Below are positions 36,875 to 45,472 of a stretch of 64,000 bases of DNA, in pieces. A program made the position numbers and the translations under genes. Where the stretch lies: assembly GCF_005155025.1 (NCBI RefSeq), contig NZ_CP039731.1, positions 682,001 to 746,000 on the forward strand, written 5' to 3'. The DNA comes from Aquitalea aquatilis (lineage in GTDB: Bacteria; Pseudomonadota; Gammaproteobacteria; Burkholderiales; Chromobacteriaceae). Under the pieces are notes generated by a model. It ran no database searches and had not been told where the DNA came from. It saw nothing but the letters and a program-made list of their open reading frames with translations. Numbering within the stretch: the first letter of the stretch is position 1; each line of letters begins with the position of its first letter.

Positions 36875-37545
36875 GCCAGCCTCCTGCTACGCAGGCTGCC
36901 CGTGGCATCCGGCAACAGCAGCACATGGCTTTGCAAGGTCACCGCGCTATCCGGCAAACGGCCCCAGCCACGCGCAGTCACCCGTAATAGCAGGCCCCGC
37001 TGTTCGCCATCCACATACTGCGGGTCCAGCAGCTCGAGCAGATAATGCGGGTCACTCCAGAACCATGGCCCGGTGGTCACCGCCGGGCAGCGTCCCGCCG
37101 TCGCGATGGGCTGCAGCACCAGCCGCAATGCCGCGCCACAAGGATGCAGCAAAGCCACGCCGGCCTCATCCAGCCTTTGCCAGGGTGGGGCGATTTCCTG
37201 GCCGGCCAACGTTGCCGACAGGCATAAGCCCTGCTGCCAACCCGCGGGATTGGCCATCTGCCGACAGGACAGGGTAAACGGCGCATCGGCCTGCCGCAGC
37301 GCATTGCGGCTCATGCCGGCCACTTGCGCAGTCAGCGGTAGCCTGGTCAAGGCCTGCTCACCAGCCTGCAAGCCCAGCTCAGCCAACTGAAAGGCGCGCT
37401 GGGCATCATCCAGCTGGCTGCCGATGCGCTGCTCATCCCGCAGTAGCCGGCTCAGCCCCAACACCAGCGCGCTCATCAACAGCAGCAATAGCAAGGCCGT
37501 CACCAAGACCACCCCACGCGCACGCGGGCGATTCAGGCCAGACAT
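36856..37545 (-). CDS. pilX: Minor pilin assembly protein PilX
   Basis: This 229-residue protein begins RARGVVLVTALLLLLLMSALVLGLSRLL, split here as RARGVVLVTA plus a leucine-rich helix, then AFQLAELGLQAGEQAL, the PilX_N pattern. Like other PilX proteins it lacks a strict GFxxxE site but keeps the Gly-helix arrangement. The start at ATG 37545 is set by this homology; the open frame runs 67 codons upstream within pilW. It overlaps pilW by 13 bp and pilE by 19 bp. Confidence 0.85.
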   Translation of the reverse strand: MSGLNRPRARGVVLVTALLLLLLMSALVLGLSRLLRDEQRIGSQLDDAQRAFQLAELGLQAGEQALTRLPLTAQVAGMSRNALRQADAPFTLSCRQMANPAGWQQGLCLSATLAGQEIAPPWQRLDEAGVALLHPCGAALRLVLQPIATAGRCPAVTTGPWFWSDPHYLLELLDPQYVDGEQRGLLLRVTARGWGRLPDSAVTLQSHVLLLPDATGSLRSRRLAWRELR

Positions 37546-38345
37546 GCAGACCCCGCCCGGCTCATCAGCTGCAAACGATACGGCATGGCAGTGGTGCTGC
37601 CGCTGGCTTGGCGCATGCCCAGTTGCAAGGTCCACCACTGCCGCGGCGCACCGCCCGGACAGGCTGGCAGCGTTTCTGCCAGCAGCTGCAAGCTGGCAAT
37701 GCCGCTGGCCAGCCATAGCGCCGGCTGACCGTTTTGCTCCAGCCACAGCTCGCCCGCCGTACTGCCCTGGCCCAGCCGGTAATGACGCTGCTGCAAAGCC
37801 AGTAATTCGAGTGATGGCAGATGATGCTCGGCCATGTGTGCCAGCAGCGGGCTGCCGGGAGCCAGTTGCAACCAGGATGACCCATCCTGCTGCTGCAAGA
37901 AAACATCAGCATCCAGCGTCAGCAGATCGATACGACGGCAGCTGGCCAGTAGCAGAAGCTGCCCTGGCGGCCAGGCCGGTGCCGGCTGCAGCAAGCGCAA
38001 GCGGCTAATCTGGCTGCTGCTATCGACCGGCTCGGCCAGCAGGGCGATACCGCCATCGCCATAGCTCAGGCTCAGCACGCCCTCTCCTGCCTGTGGCATG
38101 AGCAGCGTCCCGCGCCCTGGCCACTGCGCCGGGCCGGCACAAGCAAAACTGCCGGCCATGCGCAGATCACGCGCCAGTTGTTGCAGCACAAAACGTGCTT
38201 CCTGTTGTGATGCCAGCCGGGCGCTGGCAAAGCTGCGACTCTGCAATGCGGCCTGCAAGCTCTGCCACAACAGACCGCACAGCAACAGCCCCAGCAACAT
38301 GCTCAGCATCAGCTCCACCAGCGAGAACCCACGCGGCGCCGACAT
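37533..38345 (-). CDS. pilW: Minor pilin assembly protein PilW
   Basis: This 270-residue prepilin-like protein has PRGFSLVELMLSMLLGLLL at residues 4-22. The peptidase site is at Gly-Phe, and Glu5 of the mature protein is present. The remainder is rich in Gln, Leu and Ala, and shows QQEARFVLQQLARDLRMAGSFAC, typical of PilW. The start at 38345 has a GGAGTAGG site and lies 7 bp after pilV. It contributes to the initiation complex of the type IV pilus. Confidence 0.85.
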   Translation of the reverse strand: MSAPRGFSLVELMLSMLLGLLLCGLLWQSLQAALQSRSFASARLASQQEARFVLQQLARDLRMAGSFACAGPAQWPGRGTLLMPQAGEGVLSLSYGDGGIALLAEPVDSSSQISRLRLLQPAPAWPPGQLLLLASCRRIDLLTLDADVFLQQQDGSSWLQLAPGSPLLAHMAEHHLPSLELLALQQRHYRLGQGSTAGELWLEQNGQPALWLASGIASLQLLAETLPACPGGAPRQWWTLQLGMRQASGSTTAMPYRLQLMSRAGSACLA

Positions 38346-38352
38346 CAGCTGC

Positions 38353-38778
38353 CTACTCCAGCGCCAGGGGCAAAGGCCCCGCCGCTGCGGCCGGCTGCAA
38401 CAGCCATAGTCTGCCGCTGGCCTGACAGCCTGCCGCCGCCGGCACTGCCGGCAAAGGCCCGACATGGCGACAGAGCAAGGGGCTTATCGGCTGGCCCTCC
38501 GGCCACAGTGTGCCGGCATCCTGCTGCAACTGCGCCAGCGCTACGCGGGTATATTGCCCGCTACTGCCGGAGGGCAATGTCTGCTGCCGATCGGCCTGCA
38601 TGGCTTCGGCCAGATTCAGACTGGCCAGCAACAGCCGGCTGTCGGCATCGCTGCCGCGTAACTGCCGCAAACTCTGCCCGGCCATGCCAGACAGGCTGAG
38701 CAGGCCAAACAGCAGGATCAGCAAGCCCAGCATCACCTCGACCAGACTGAAACCCCGGTTGGGCACCCGCCTAGCCAC
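38353..38778 (-). CDS. pilV: Minor pilin PilV
   Basis: This prepilin of about 141 residues has NRGFSLVEVMLGLLILLFGLL near the N-terminus (written here as RGFSLVEVML). No ATG lies close to the peptidase site. GTG 38778 has an AGGA site eight bases upstream and overlaps the fimT stop, while GTG 38766 is an alternative giving a shorter leader. Conserved ALNLAEAM-type text (here ASLNLAEAMQAD) supports PilV. The family length is near 150. Confidence 0.82.
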   Translation of the reverse strand: MARRVPNRGFSLVEVMLGLLILLFGLLSLSGMAGQSLRQLRGSDADSRLLLASLNLAEAMQADRQQTLPSGSSGQYTRVALAQLQQDAGTLWPEGQPISPLLCRHVGPLPAVPAAAGCQASGRLWLLQPAAAAGPLPLALE

Positions 38779-39328
38779 AGCAGTTGTCCTGGCTACACCA
38801 TTGCGCCTTGCCACTGGGCTGCAACAGCAGGCTGTGACACTGGCCACCAGGGGTGCGCAAGTGAAAACGCGGTGCCGGACCACTGTGCAGGCGACCGTGG
38901 GCGGTAAAGGCAAAATCCTGTCGATTGGCACTGAGCTGTACCTTGGCGCTGCTGAACAGCAGGTGATGCAGCCGCTCGCCGCTGTCGTAGCGGCCATTGG
39001 GCCTGGATGGCGCATCGGCAAACACCAGCATGCCTTCGCCCCAGTTACCGGCAGAGGCAGTGCCAGGCTGGCAGCCCTGAATCTCCAGATTGACCTTGCT
39101 ATTGAGTGCACACACCCACACGGTGCGATTGCCGCGAATGGCCTCGCTGCGCGCCAATTGCAGGCCGGATTGCAATAGCTGGCCACGGGCCAGCAAGCGC
39201 TGCCGTTCCAGCATGTTCTGCATGGCTGGCAGTGTCTGGCCCAGCAAGATCGCGCTGACCGCCAGCACGATCAACAACTCGTACAAGGTAAAACCGCCAC
39301 CGCGGCGGCAAGCAACAGAACGGGACAT
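38771..39328 (-). CDS. fimT: FimT/GspH-type minor pilin
   Basis: This is the first gene of the minor-pilin operon (185 residues). The leader MSRSVACRRGGG is followed by FTLYELLIVLAVSAILL, the prepilin cleavage and helix region. ARSEAIRGNRTVWVCALN is the typical FimT/FimU/GspH block. ATG 39328 has a strong GGAGGT site. In some bacteria FimT binds DNA and aids natural transformation; its C-terminal tail here (SGKAQWCSQDNCCG) holds a cysteine pair and few basic residues, so DNA binding is uncertain. Confidence 0.85.
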   Translation of the reverse strand: MSRSVACRRGGGFTLYELLIVLAVSAILLGQTLPAMQNMLERQRLLARGQLLQSGLQLARSEAIRGNRTVWVCALNSKVNLEIQGCQPGTASAGNWGEGMLVFADAPSRPNGRYDSGERLHHLLFSSAKVQLSANRQDFAFTAHGRLHSGPAPRFHLRTPGGQCHSLLLQPSGKAQWCSQDNCCG

Positions 39329-39465
39329 GGGCAGGCCACCTCCGTGAGCGCCAGCAAATGATGGGCAGGACTGGACATCCTGCTCCGCCATACCCGTGCC
39401 GGCTTGTGGCTTGTGCTGAGATCAGCGCGGAATACTCTGATATCCAGACACTCCTGCCCGGATCA

Positions 39466-39497
39466 AGCAAAGAAAAAGCCACCCGGATGGATGGCTT
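39466..39497 (-). terminator. Rho-independent terminator of polA
   Basis: On the minus strand a 9-bp stem with one G-T pair (39489-39497 with 39476-39484, loop of four) is followed by TTTTTCTTTG. It lies 30 bp after the polA stop and separates it from the minor-pilin operon. Confidence 0.85.
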
Positions 39498-39526
39498 CGA
39501 GAAAGAATGCGACCGCAGTACGGTAA

Positions 39527-42319
39527 TCAGTGTGCCGCTTCCCAGCTACTGCCCGCCCCCACCTCAGCCAACAAGGGCACTTTCAGCGCGGCCACGCCGG
39601 CCATGATCTGCGGCAATTTCTGTTTGACCAGTTCCAGCTCAGCGGCGGGTACTTCCAGCACCAGTTCATCGTGTACCTGCATGATCAGCAGGCTGGACAG
39701 GCCGTCCTGCTCCAGCCAGTGCTGTACCGCGATCATCGCCAGCTTGATCAGGTCGGCGGCGGTGCCCTGCATCGGCGCATTGATGGCGGCGCGCTCGGCC
39801 CCGGCACGACGTGCCGGATTGGACAGCCTGATTTCCGGCAGATACAGGCGGCGGCCGAACACGGTTTCCACATAGCCGTGCTCGCGCGCGCTTTCGCGGG
39901 TGCGCTGCATATACTCGGCCACACCCGGATAACGCATGAAATAGCGGTCGATGTATTGCTGGGCGGCGCTGCGCTCGATGTCCAGCTGGGCAGCCAGGCC
40001 AAAGGCGCTCATGCCGTAGATCAGGCCAAAGTTGATGGCCTTGGCCGCGCGGCGCTGCTCGCTGCTCACCTGCCCCAGCGCCACGCCAAATACCTCGGCA
40101 GCCGTGGCCTTGTGGATGTCCTCGCCACTGGCAAAGGCCGCCAGCATGCCTTCGTCGTCGGACAGATGGGCCATGATGCGCAGCTCGATCTGCGAATAGT
40201 CGGCACTGACAATGCTGTGGCCCGGCTTGGCGATAAAAGCCTCGCGCACGCGGCGGCCTTCGGCGGTACGCACCGGAATGTTTTGCAGGTTAGGGTCGGA
40301 ACTGGCCAAGCGCCCGGTAATCGCCACCGCCTGCGAGTAATTGGTATGCACCCGGCCGGTAGCGGGATTGATCAGGGTCGGCAGCTTGTCGGTATAGGTG
40401 GACTTGAGCTTGGCCAGACCGCGATATTGCAGGATGCACTTGGGCAGGGGGTGATCCAGCGCCAGGGTTTCCAGCACTGATTCATCGGTGGAAAAACCGC
40501 CGGACGGGGTTTTCTTGATGCCCTTGGTGGGAATGCCCAGCTTGCCGAACAGGATTTCCTGCAGCTGCTTGGGCGAGTTCAGGTTAAAGGGCTGGCCGGC
40601 CAGCTCATAGGCCTGGCTTTCCAGCTGCAGCATTTGCGTACCCAGCTGATGGCTCTGCGCCGCCAGTTGCTCACGGTCGATCAGCACGCCATTGCGTTCC
40701 ATGCGGAACAACACCTCGGCCACCGGCAATTCGATGTCGCGGTAGATTTCGCCCAGCCGGCCGCTCAGTTGCGGGGCAAAGTACTGGTTCAGCCGCAGGG
40801 TGATGTCGGCATCTTCCGCCGCGTAATTGGCGGCAGTGTCGACATCCACTTCGGCAAAGCCGATCTGCTTGGCACCCTTGCCGCAGATGTCTTCGTAGCT
40901 GACCGTGGTTTCGCCCAGATGGCGCGCCGCCAGATCATCCATATTGTGGCGCTGGTGGCTTTCCAGCACATAGGAAGCCAGCATGGAGTCGTCCACCACC
41001 CCGGCCAGGCTAATGCCATGGTTGGCAAACACGTGGCGGTCGTACTTCAGGTTCTGGCCGCATTTGGGCTTGCTGGCGTCTTCCAGCCAGGGCTTGAGTC
41101 GGGCCAATACGTCATCCAGCGCCAGTTGCTGCGGTGCGCCGGCATAGTGGTGCGCCAGCGGCAGGTAGGCTGCTTCACCAGCCTGCAGGGCAAAGCTGAT
41201 GCCAACGATGTGCGCCTGCATCTGGTCGAGGCTGGTGGTTTCGGTGTCCAGCGACACCAGTGCGCCGCTGCCCAACTTGTCCAGCCACAGCGCCAGTGCG
41301 GCCTCATCCAGAATGGTGTGGTACTGGCGCGCCACGGCAGGCGGGCTGGCCAGCGGCTGACTGACCACGGCTGCCGCTTCGCCAGCAAACAGGTCGTCGG
41401 TATGACCGGGGGCGGTGACCGGGGTATCCACAGCCAGCGGGCTGCTGACCGGGACGTCTTCGCCTTCGGTCATTTCGCGGTAAAAGGTGCGGAAGCCCTG
41501 GTCCTTGAACAGTTCGGCCAGGCGCGGACGATCTTTCACCCCGTGCTGCAGGCTGTTCAGGCCATAGGGCATGTCCTGCTGCAGATCGACATCGCACTTG
41601 ATGGTGATCAGCTCATGGCCGCGCGGCAGCCAGTCCAGTGCGGCACGCAGGTTCTCGCCCACCTTGCCGCCTATTTTTTCGGCATTGGCAATGATGTTGT
41701 CCAGCGTGCCGTATTCTTCCAGCCACTTCACTGCCGTTTTGGGGCCACATTTGTCCACGCCGGGGACGTTGTCCACCTTGTCGCCGATCAGGGTGAGGTA
41801 GTCGATGATGCGTTCCGGCGGCACGCCGAATTTCTCTTTCACTCCGGCCTGATCCAGGTTTTCATTGGTCATGGTATTCACCAGCGCCACCTGCGGCGTC
41901 ACCAACTGGGCCATGTCCTTGTCACCGGTGGAGATGATGACCTGGAAGCCCGCCGCCTCGCCCATCCGGGCCAGCGTGCCGATGACATCGTCGGCTTCCA
42001 CGCCGTCCACCATCAGCAGCGGCCAGCCCGAAGCTTGCACCACCTCATGCACCGGCTTAATCTGTGCGGCCAGCTCTTCCGGCATGGAAGGCCGGTTGGC
42101 CTTGTATTCCGGGTACAACTCATCGCGGAAAGTCTTGCCTTTAGCGTCGAAAACGCAGGCGCTATAATCGAACTGCACCTCTTTCTCCAGCCGGCGCAGC
42201 ATGTTGACCATGCCGTAAACCGCCCCGGTGGGCCGGCCATCCGGAGAACGCAAATCGGGCATCGCGTGAAAGGCGCGATACAGGTAGGAAGAGCCGTCGA
42301 TCAATAACAATGTTTTCAT
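39527..42319 (-). CDS. polA: DNA polymerase I
   Basis: PolA (930 residues) removes RNA primers and fills gaps in replication and repair. The 5'-3' exonuclease spans about 1-290. The proofreading domain, about 330-510, keeps its metal residues (SLDTETTSL, NLKYDRHVF, YAAEDADITL), so proofreading should be active. The polymerase domain follows with SADYSQIELRI near 690 and MQVHDELVLEVP near 890. The start MKTLLLIDGSSYLYRA is the family N-terminus. It begins only 13 bp from the divergent LOG gene and has no visible ribosome binding site. Confidence 0.97.
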   Translation of the reverse strand: MKTLLLIDGSSYLYRAFHAMPDLRSPDGRPTGAVYGMVNMLRRLEKEVQFDYSACVFDAKGKTFRDELYPEYKANRPSMPEELAAQIKPVHEVVQASGWPLLMVDGVEADDVIGTLARMGEAAGFQVIISTGDKDMAQLVTPQVALVNTMTNENLDQAGVKEKFGVPPERIIDYLTLIGDKVDNVPGVDKCGPKTAVKWLEEYGTLDNIIANAEKIGGKVGENLRAALDWLPRGHELITIKCDVDLQQDMPYGLNSLQHGVKDRPRLAELFKDQGFRTFYREMTEGEDVPVSSPLAVDTPVTAPGHTDDLFAGEAAAVVSQPLASPPAVARQYHTILDEAALALWLDKLGSGALVSLDTETTSLDQMQAHIVGISFALQAGEAAYLPLAHHYAGAPQQLALDDVLARLKPWLEDASKPKCGQNLKYDRHVFANHGISLAGVVDDSMLASYVLESHQRHNMDDLAARHLGETTVSYEDICGKGAKQIGFAEVDVDTAANYAAEDADITLRLNQYFAPQLSGRLGEIYRDIELPVAEVLFRMERNGVLIDREQLAAQSHQLGTQMLQLESQAYELAGQPFNLNSPKQLQEILFGKLGIPTKGIKKTPSGGFSTDESVLETLALDHPLPKCILQYRGLAKLKSTYTDKLPTLINPATGRVHTNYSQAVAITGRLASSDPNLQNIPVRTAEGRRVREAFIAKPGHSIVSADYSQIELRIMAHLSDDEGMLAAFASGEDIHKATAAEVFGVALGQVSSEQRRAAKAINFGLIYGMSAFGLAAQLDIERSAAQQYIDRYFMRYPGVAEYMQRTRESAREHGYVETVFGRRLYLPEIRLSNPARRAGAERAAINAPMQGTAADLIKLAMIAVQHWLEQDGLSSLLIMQVHDELVLEVPAAELELVKQKLPQIMAGVAALKVPLLAEVGAGSSWEAAH

Positions 42320-42332
42320 AGAAGAGGGGCGA

Positions 42333-43064
42333 ATGATGAGCTTGTCCGATAAGTTGCCGCAGACCAGTGATCGTTACGACATGATGCAGCGCTTCCGCTC
42401 GCGCGAGGCGTGGCACGTGATGAAGATCATGTCGGAGTTTGTCGACTCGGCCGAAGAACTGCAAGGCATCACGCCGGCAGTCAGCATCTTCGGCAGCGCC
42501 CGCACTCCGCGCGACCATCCCTATTATAAGCTGACCGAGGAAGTGGCCCGGCTTCTTTCTGATTCCGGCTTTTCGGTGATTTCCGGTGGTGGCCCCGGCA
42601 TCATGGAAGCGGCCAACAAGGGCGCTTTTTATGGCAAGAGCCCGTCGGTGGCGCTGAACATCGTGCTGCCACACGAACAGAAGCCCAACGAATACCAGGA
42701 TCTGTCGATCAAGTTCAACCACTTTTTCAGCCGCAAGGTCATGTTCGTCAAGCATGCCATTGCCTATGTGGTGATGCCGGGCGGCTTTGGCACGCTGGAT
42801 GAAATGTTCGAGGCGCTGACGCTGATCCAGACCGGCAAGTCGCGCCCCATCCCCATCATTCTGTGCTGCAGCGAATTCTGGACCGGTCTGATCGACTGGG
42901 TAAAAAACCATCTGGTAAAAGAAGGTATGATCAACCCTGACGACGTGAACCTGATCCAGCTGATCGACGACCCCAGCCAGATCGTGGAAACCATTTTCAA
43001 GCACTACGAAACCCGCGGCTTCGAGGCTCTGCCGGAAGAACGCGAAAAACTGCTCAACCTGTAA
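42333..43064 (+). CDS. LOG-family nucleotide phosphoribohydrolase (TIGR00730)
   Basis: This 243-residue Rossmann-fold protein has the LOG signature SGGGPGIMEAANKGA near residues 85-100 and PGGFGTLDEMFE near 147-158. LOG proteins release free bases from nucleoside 5'-monophosphates, and some make cytokinins. The start ATG 42333, or the next codon 42336, follows a GAGGGGCG site. The gene is divergent from polA with a 13-bp gap. DUF2782 and thrB follow closely on the same strand, so a three-gene unit is likely. Confidence 0.9.
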   Translation: MMSLSDKLPQTSDRYDMMQRFRSREAWHVMKIMSEFVDSAEELQGITPAVSIFGSARTPRDHPYYKLTEEVARLLSDSGFSVISGGGPGIMEAANKGAFYGKSPSVALNIVLPHEQKPNEYQDLSIKFNHFFSRKVMFVKHAIAYVVMPGGFGTLDEMFEALTLIQTGKSRPIPIILCCSEFWTGLIDWVKNHLVKEGMINPDDVNLIQLIDDPSQIVETIFKHYETRGFEALPEEREKLLNL

Positions 43065-43091
43065 CGACACAGTCACCAAGGACCCATCATC

Positions 43092-43412
43092 ATGCGCCGC
43101 TTCCTTGCCCTACTCGCCCTGCTGCCGCTGTCGGCCGCCTGGGCCGCAACACCGGCCCCCGCCACCATCCCGCCGCCGCCCACCATTTCGCAGGATGCCG
43201 CCGGCACGGCCGAGCCGGAAGTACGCATCATCCAGCGTGGCGACGACAAGATCGAGGAATACCGCCTCAATGGTCAGCTCTACATGATGAAAGTGACCCC
43301 CTCCATCGGTTTTCCCTATTACCTGATGGATGAAGAGGGCAATGGCAGCATGAAGCAGGTGGACCCGAATCGCCGCATCATCATCCCGCAATGGGTTCTC
43401 AAGCGCTTCTGA
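43092..43412 (+). CDS. DUF2782 periplasmic protein
   Basis: This 106-residue secreted protein has a signal peptide (MRRFLALLALLPLSAAWA) and a Pro-rich linker (TPAPATIPPPPT). The conserved DUF2782 domain follows (VRIIQRGDDKIEEYRLNGQLYMMKV, shown here as VRIIQRGDDKIEEYRLNG, and a WVLKRF ending). It lies between the LOG gene and thrB; the thrB start is 9 bp after its stop. The function is unknown. In this group of bacteria it is commonly found next to thrB or polA. Confidence 0.87.
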   Translation: MRRFLALLALLPLSAAWAATPAPATIPPPPTISQDAAGTAEPEVRIIQRGDDKIEEYRLNGQLYMMKVTPSIGFPYYLMDEEGNGSMKQVDPNRRIIIPQWVLKRF

Positions 43413-43421
43413 GGAACAGGC

Positions 43422-44360
43422 ATGTCGGTTTACACCACCGTCAGCGATGACATGATGCAAAGCTGGCTGAGCCGCTATGCGCTCGGCCAGCTGGTCGAAC
43501 TCAAGGGCATTGCCGCTGGCGTCACCAATACCAATTACTTTGTCACCACCACCCATGGCCGTTACGTCCTCACCATCTTCGAAACCCTGAAGCTGGAAGA
43601 ACTGCCCTACTACCTGACGCTGATGAGCCATCTGGCGCGGCACGGCGTGGCCTGCCCGGCACCGCTGGCCGATCATACCGACCAGTTTGCCTCGCTCTTG
43701 GCCGGCAAACCGGCCTGTCTGGTCAGCTGCCTGTCCGGTGCCGACATCAGCCAGCCCAGCGCCGTGCAATGCCGGGCCGTGGGTGAAATGCTGGCCCAGA
43801 TGCATGTGGCCAGCACCACCTTCCCGCACAAGATGGCCAATCCGCGTGGCCCGCGCTGGTGGAGCGAAACCGCCAGCGCCATGTATGCCTTCATGGACGA
43901 GGCCGACGCGGCCAGCCTGCGCCAGGAAATCCAGTTTCAGGACCAGCACCGCTTCGACCACCTGCCCAGCGGCGTGATCCATGCCGACCTGTTCAAGGAC
44001 AATGTGCTGATAGACGGCGACAAGATTGCCGGCTTCATCGACTTTTACTACGCCTGCAACGACATCCTGTTGTACGACGTGGCCATTGCCTTCAACGACT
44101 GGACGCGGCTGGAAGACGGCAGCATCTGTCCGGAACGGGCCACTGCCTTTCTGGCCGGCTACCAGTCGGTGCGCACACTGACGGCCGAGGAAGTCCGCGC
44201 CTGGCCGGTGATGTTGCGTGCCGCTGCACTGCGTTTCTGGACCTCGCGCCTGCTCGACCTCTACCAGCCCATGGCGGGCGAGCTGACCTACACCAAGGAC
44301 CCGAAGGTATTCCAGCGTCTGGTGGAAGCCCATCGCCAGCGCAGTGACTTCTGGTTGTAA
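43422..44360 (+). CDS. thrB: Homoserine kinase, aminoglycoside-phosphotransferase fold
   Basis: This 312-residue enzyme phosphorylates homoserine for threonine synthesis. It belongs to the APH-like ThrB type, not the GHMP type of enterobacteria. Features are GIAAGVTNTNYFV (nucleotide loop), the catalytic loop HADLFKDNVLIDG near residue 187 and the metal-binding IAGFIDFYYACND. It is the last gene after LOG and DUF2782. A set of short inverted repeats follows, but no clear T-rich terminator. Confidence 0.92.
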   Translation: MSVYTTVSDDMMQSWLSRYALGQLVELKGIAAGVTNTNYFVTTTHGRYVLTIFETLKLEELPYYLTLMSHLARHGVACPAPLADHTDQFASLLAGKPACLVSCLSGADISQPSAVQCRAVGEMLAQMHVASTTFPHKMANPRGPRWWSETASAMYAFMDEADAASLRQEIQFQDQHRFDHLPSGVIHADLFKDNVLIDGDKIAGFIDFYYACNDILLYDVAIAFNDWTRLEDGSICPERATAFLAGYQSVRTLTAEEVRAWPVMLRAAALRFWTSRLLDLYQPMAGELTYTKDPKVFQRLVEAHRQRSDFWL

Positions 44361-44430
44361 GAAGCTGCCGGCAGCCGTGCGCTGCCGCTAGCGGAAGCTG
44401 CCATGCGCACATCCTGCCCACGGCAGCTTC
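44361..44430. repeat. Short repeated arms between thrB and the LysR gene
   Basis: GAAGCTGCC occurs at 44361-44369 and 44394-44402, and its complement GGCAGCTTC at 44422-44430. Either copy can pair with the last to form a 9-bp stem. No T-run follows. It lies exactly between two convergent genes. Confidence 0.6.
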
Positions 44431-45295
44431 ACATCCGGTTGAATGCCAGCATGCCGCGCGTCTGGCTCTTGTCCTTGTGATGAATGCGGTACAGGGTGCG
44501 ATGCAAGGTGGGCAGCGGGGCCAGCACCGCCACCACCTGCCCGCTGTCCAGCAGCTCGCGCACCACATGCAAGGACAGGCAGCTCACCCCCAGCCCGGCG
44601 GCCACCGCCCGTTTGATGGCTTCGGAATGGCCCATTTCCATCACCTGGGCAAAGCCGCCCACATGCGGCAGCAACAAGCGCTCCACTTCCTCGCGCGTGC
44701 CGGAACCGCTTTCGCGCAATACCCACTGCGCCTGCGCCAGCCGTGACAAGCTGACCGCCCCCTGCGCCAGCGGATGGCTGGCGGCGGCAAACACCACCAG
44801 GATATCGTCCTGCCATGGCTCGACCACGATGTCCGGATGGTGGCAGGGCCCTTCGATGAAACCCATGTCCACCTTGAAGCCGGCTACCGCCTCCACCACG
44901 TCGGCAGTATTGGCCACCAGCAATTCCACCCTGGCCTGCGGCTGCTGCAACTGGAAACGGGCAATCTGTTCCGGCAACAGATAATTGGCAATGGTGGTGC
45001 TGGCAGCCAGCCGCACATGCATCGCCGCCTGGCTATCGAACAAGCGCTGCATGTCCTGCGCCGCATCCAGCATGGCGCGGGCTCGCGGCAGCAGCAGCCG
45101 GCCGTGTTCGTTCAGCACCAGCCGCCGTCCCACGCGGTCGAACAGGGGAGCCGCCAGCCCGGCTTCCAAGGCTGCCAGTGCCTGGCTGGCGGCTGACTGG
45201 GTCAGTGCCACCTGCTCCGCCGCCGCCGTGACCGTGCCCTGCTCGGTCACCGCCACAAATACTTCCAGTTCACGCAAGCTCAAACGCAATGCCAT
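44429..45295 (-). CDS. LysR-type regulator (YeiE-like)
   Basis: This 288-residue LysR protein has an N-terminal winged helix (LRELEVFVAVTEQGTVTAAAEQVALTQSAASQAL, key part GTVTAAAEQVALTQSAAS). A substrate domain follows, with ARVELLVANTADVVEAVAGFKVDMGFIEGP, abbreviated NTADVVEAV and GFIEGP, resembling YeiE/CysB-like sensors. It is divergent from a yeiH-type transporter gene, as in enterobacteria, so it likely controls that gene. ATG 45295 is preferred to one 33 bp upstream. The intergenic DNA (45296-45472) is AT-rich and suits a LysR site. Confidence 0.87.
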   Translation of the reverse strand: MALRLSLRELEVFVAVTEQGTVTAAAEQVALTQSAASQALAALEAGLAAPLFDRVGRRLVLNEHGRLLLPRARAMLDAAQDMQRLFDSQAAMHVRLAASTTIANYLLPEQIARFQLQQPQARVELLVANTADVVEAVAGFKVDMGFIEGPCHHPDIVVEPWQDDILVVFAAASHPLAQGAVSLSRLAQAQWVLRESGSGTREEVERLLLPHVGGFAQVMEMGHSEAIKRAVAAGLGVSCLSLHVVRELLDSGQVVAVLAPLPTLHRTLYRIHHKDKSQTRGMLAFNRM

Positions 45296-45472
45296 CTGCC
45301 GCTCCTGTTGCGGCTGCTCACCAGACAAGGTGGCCAGCCGGATTGCACCCCACTCAATATATTAATTTTTCTAATTGTTTTCAGATATTTTATCCGTTTT
45401 TCAACTTTAATGCGGCGGCGTATCGTTCAGACATCGGGGCAAAACGCCCTCACTTCTTGCAGGTAGCTCATC

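Noticed and set aside
40634-42307. Open frame of about 550 codons on the plus strand opposite polA
   Set aside because: It lies wholly inside polA, has no recognisable domain and no ribosome binding site.
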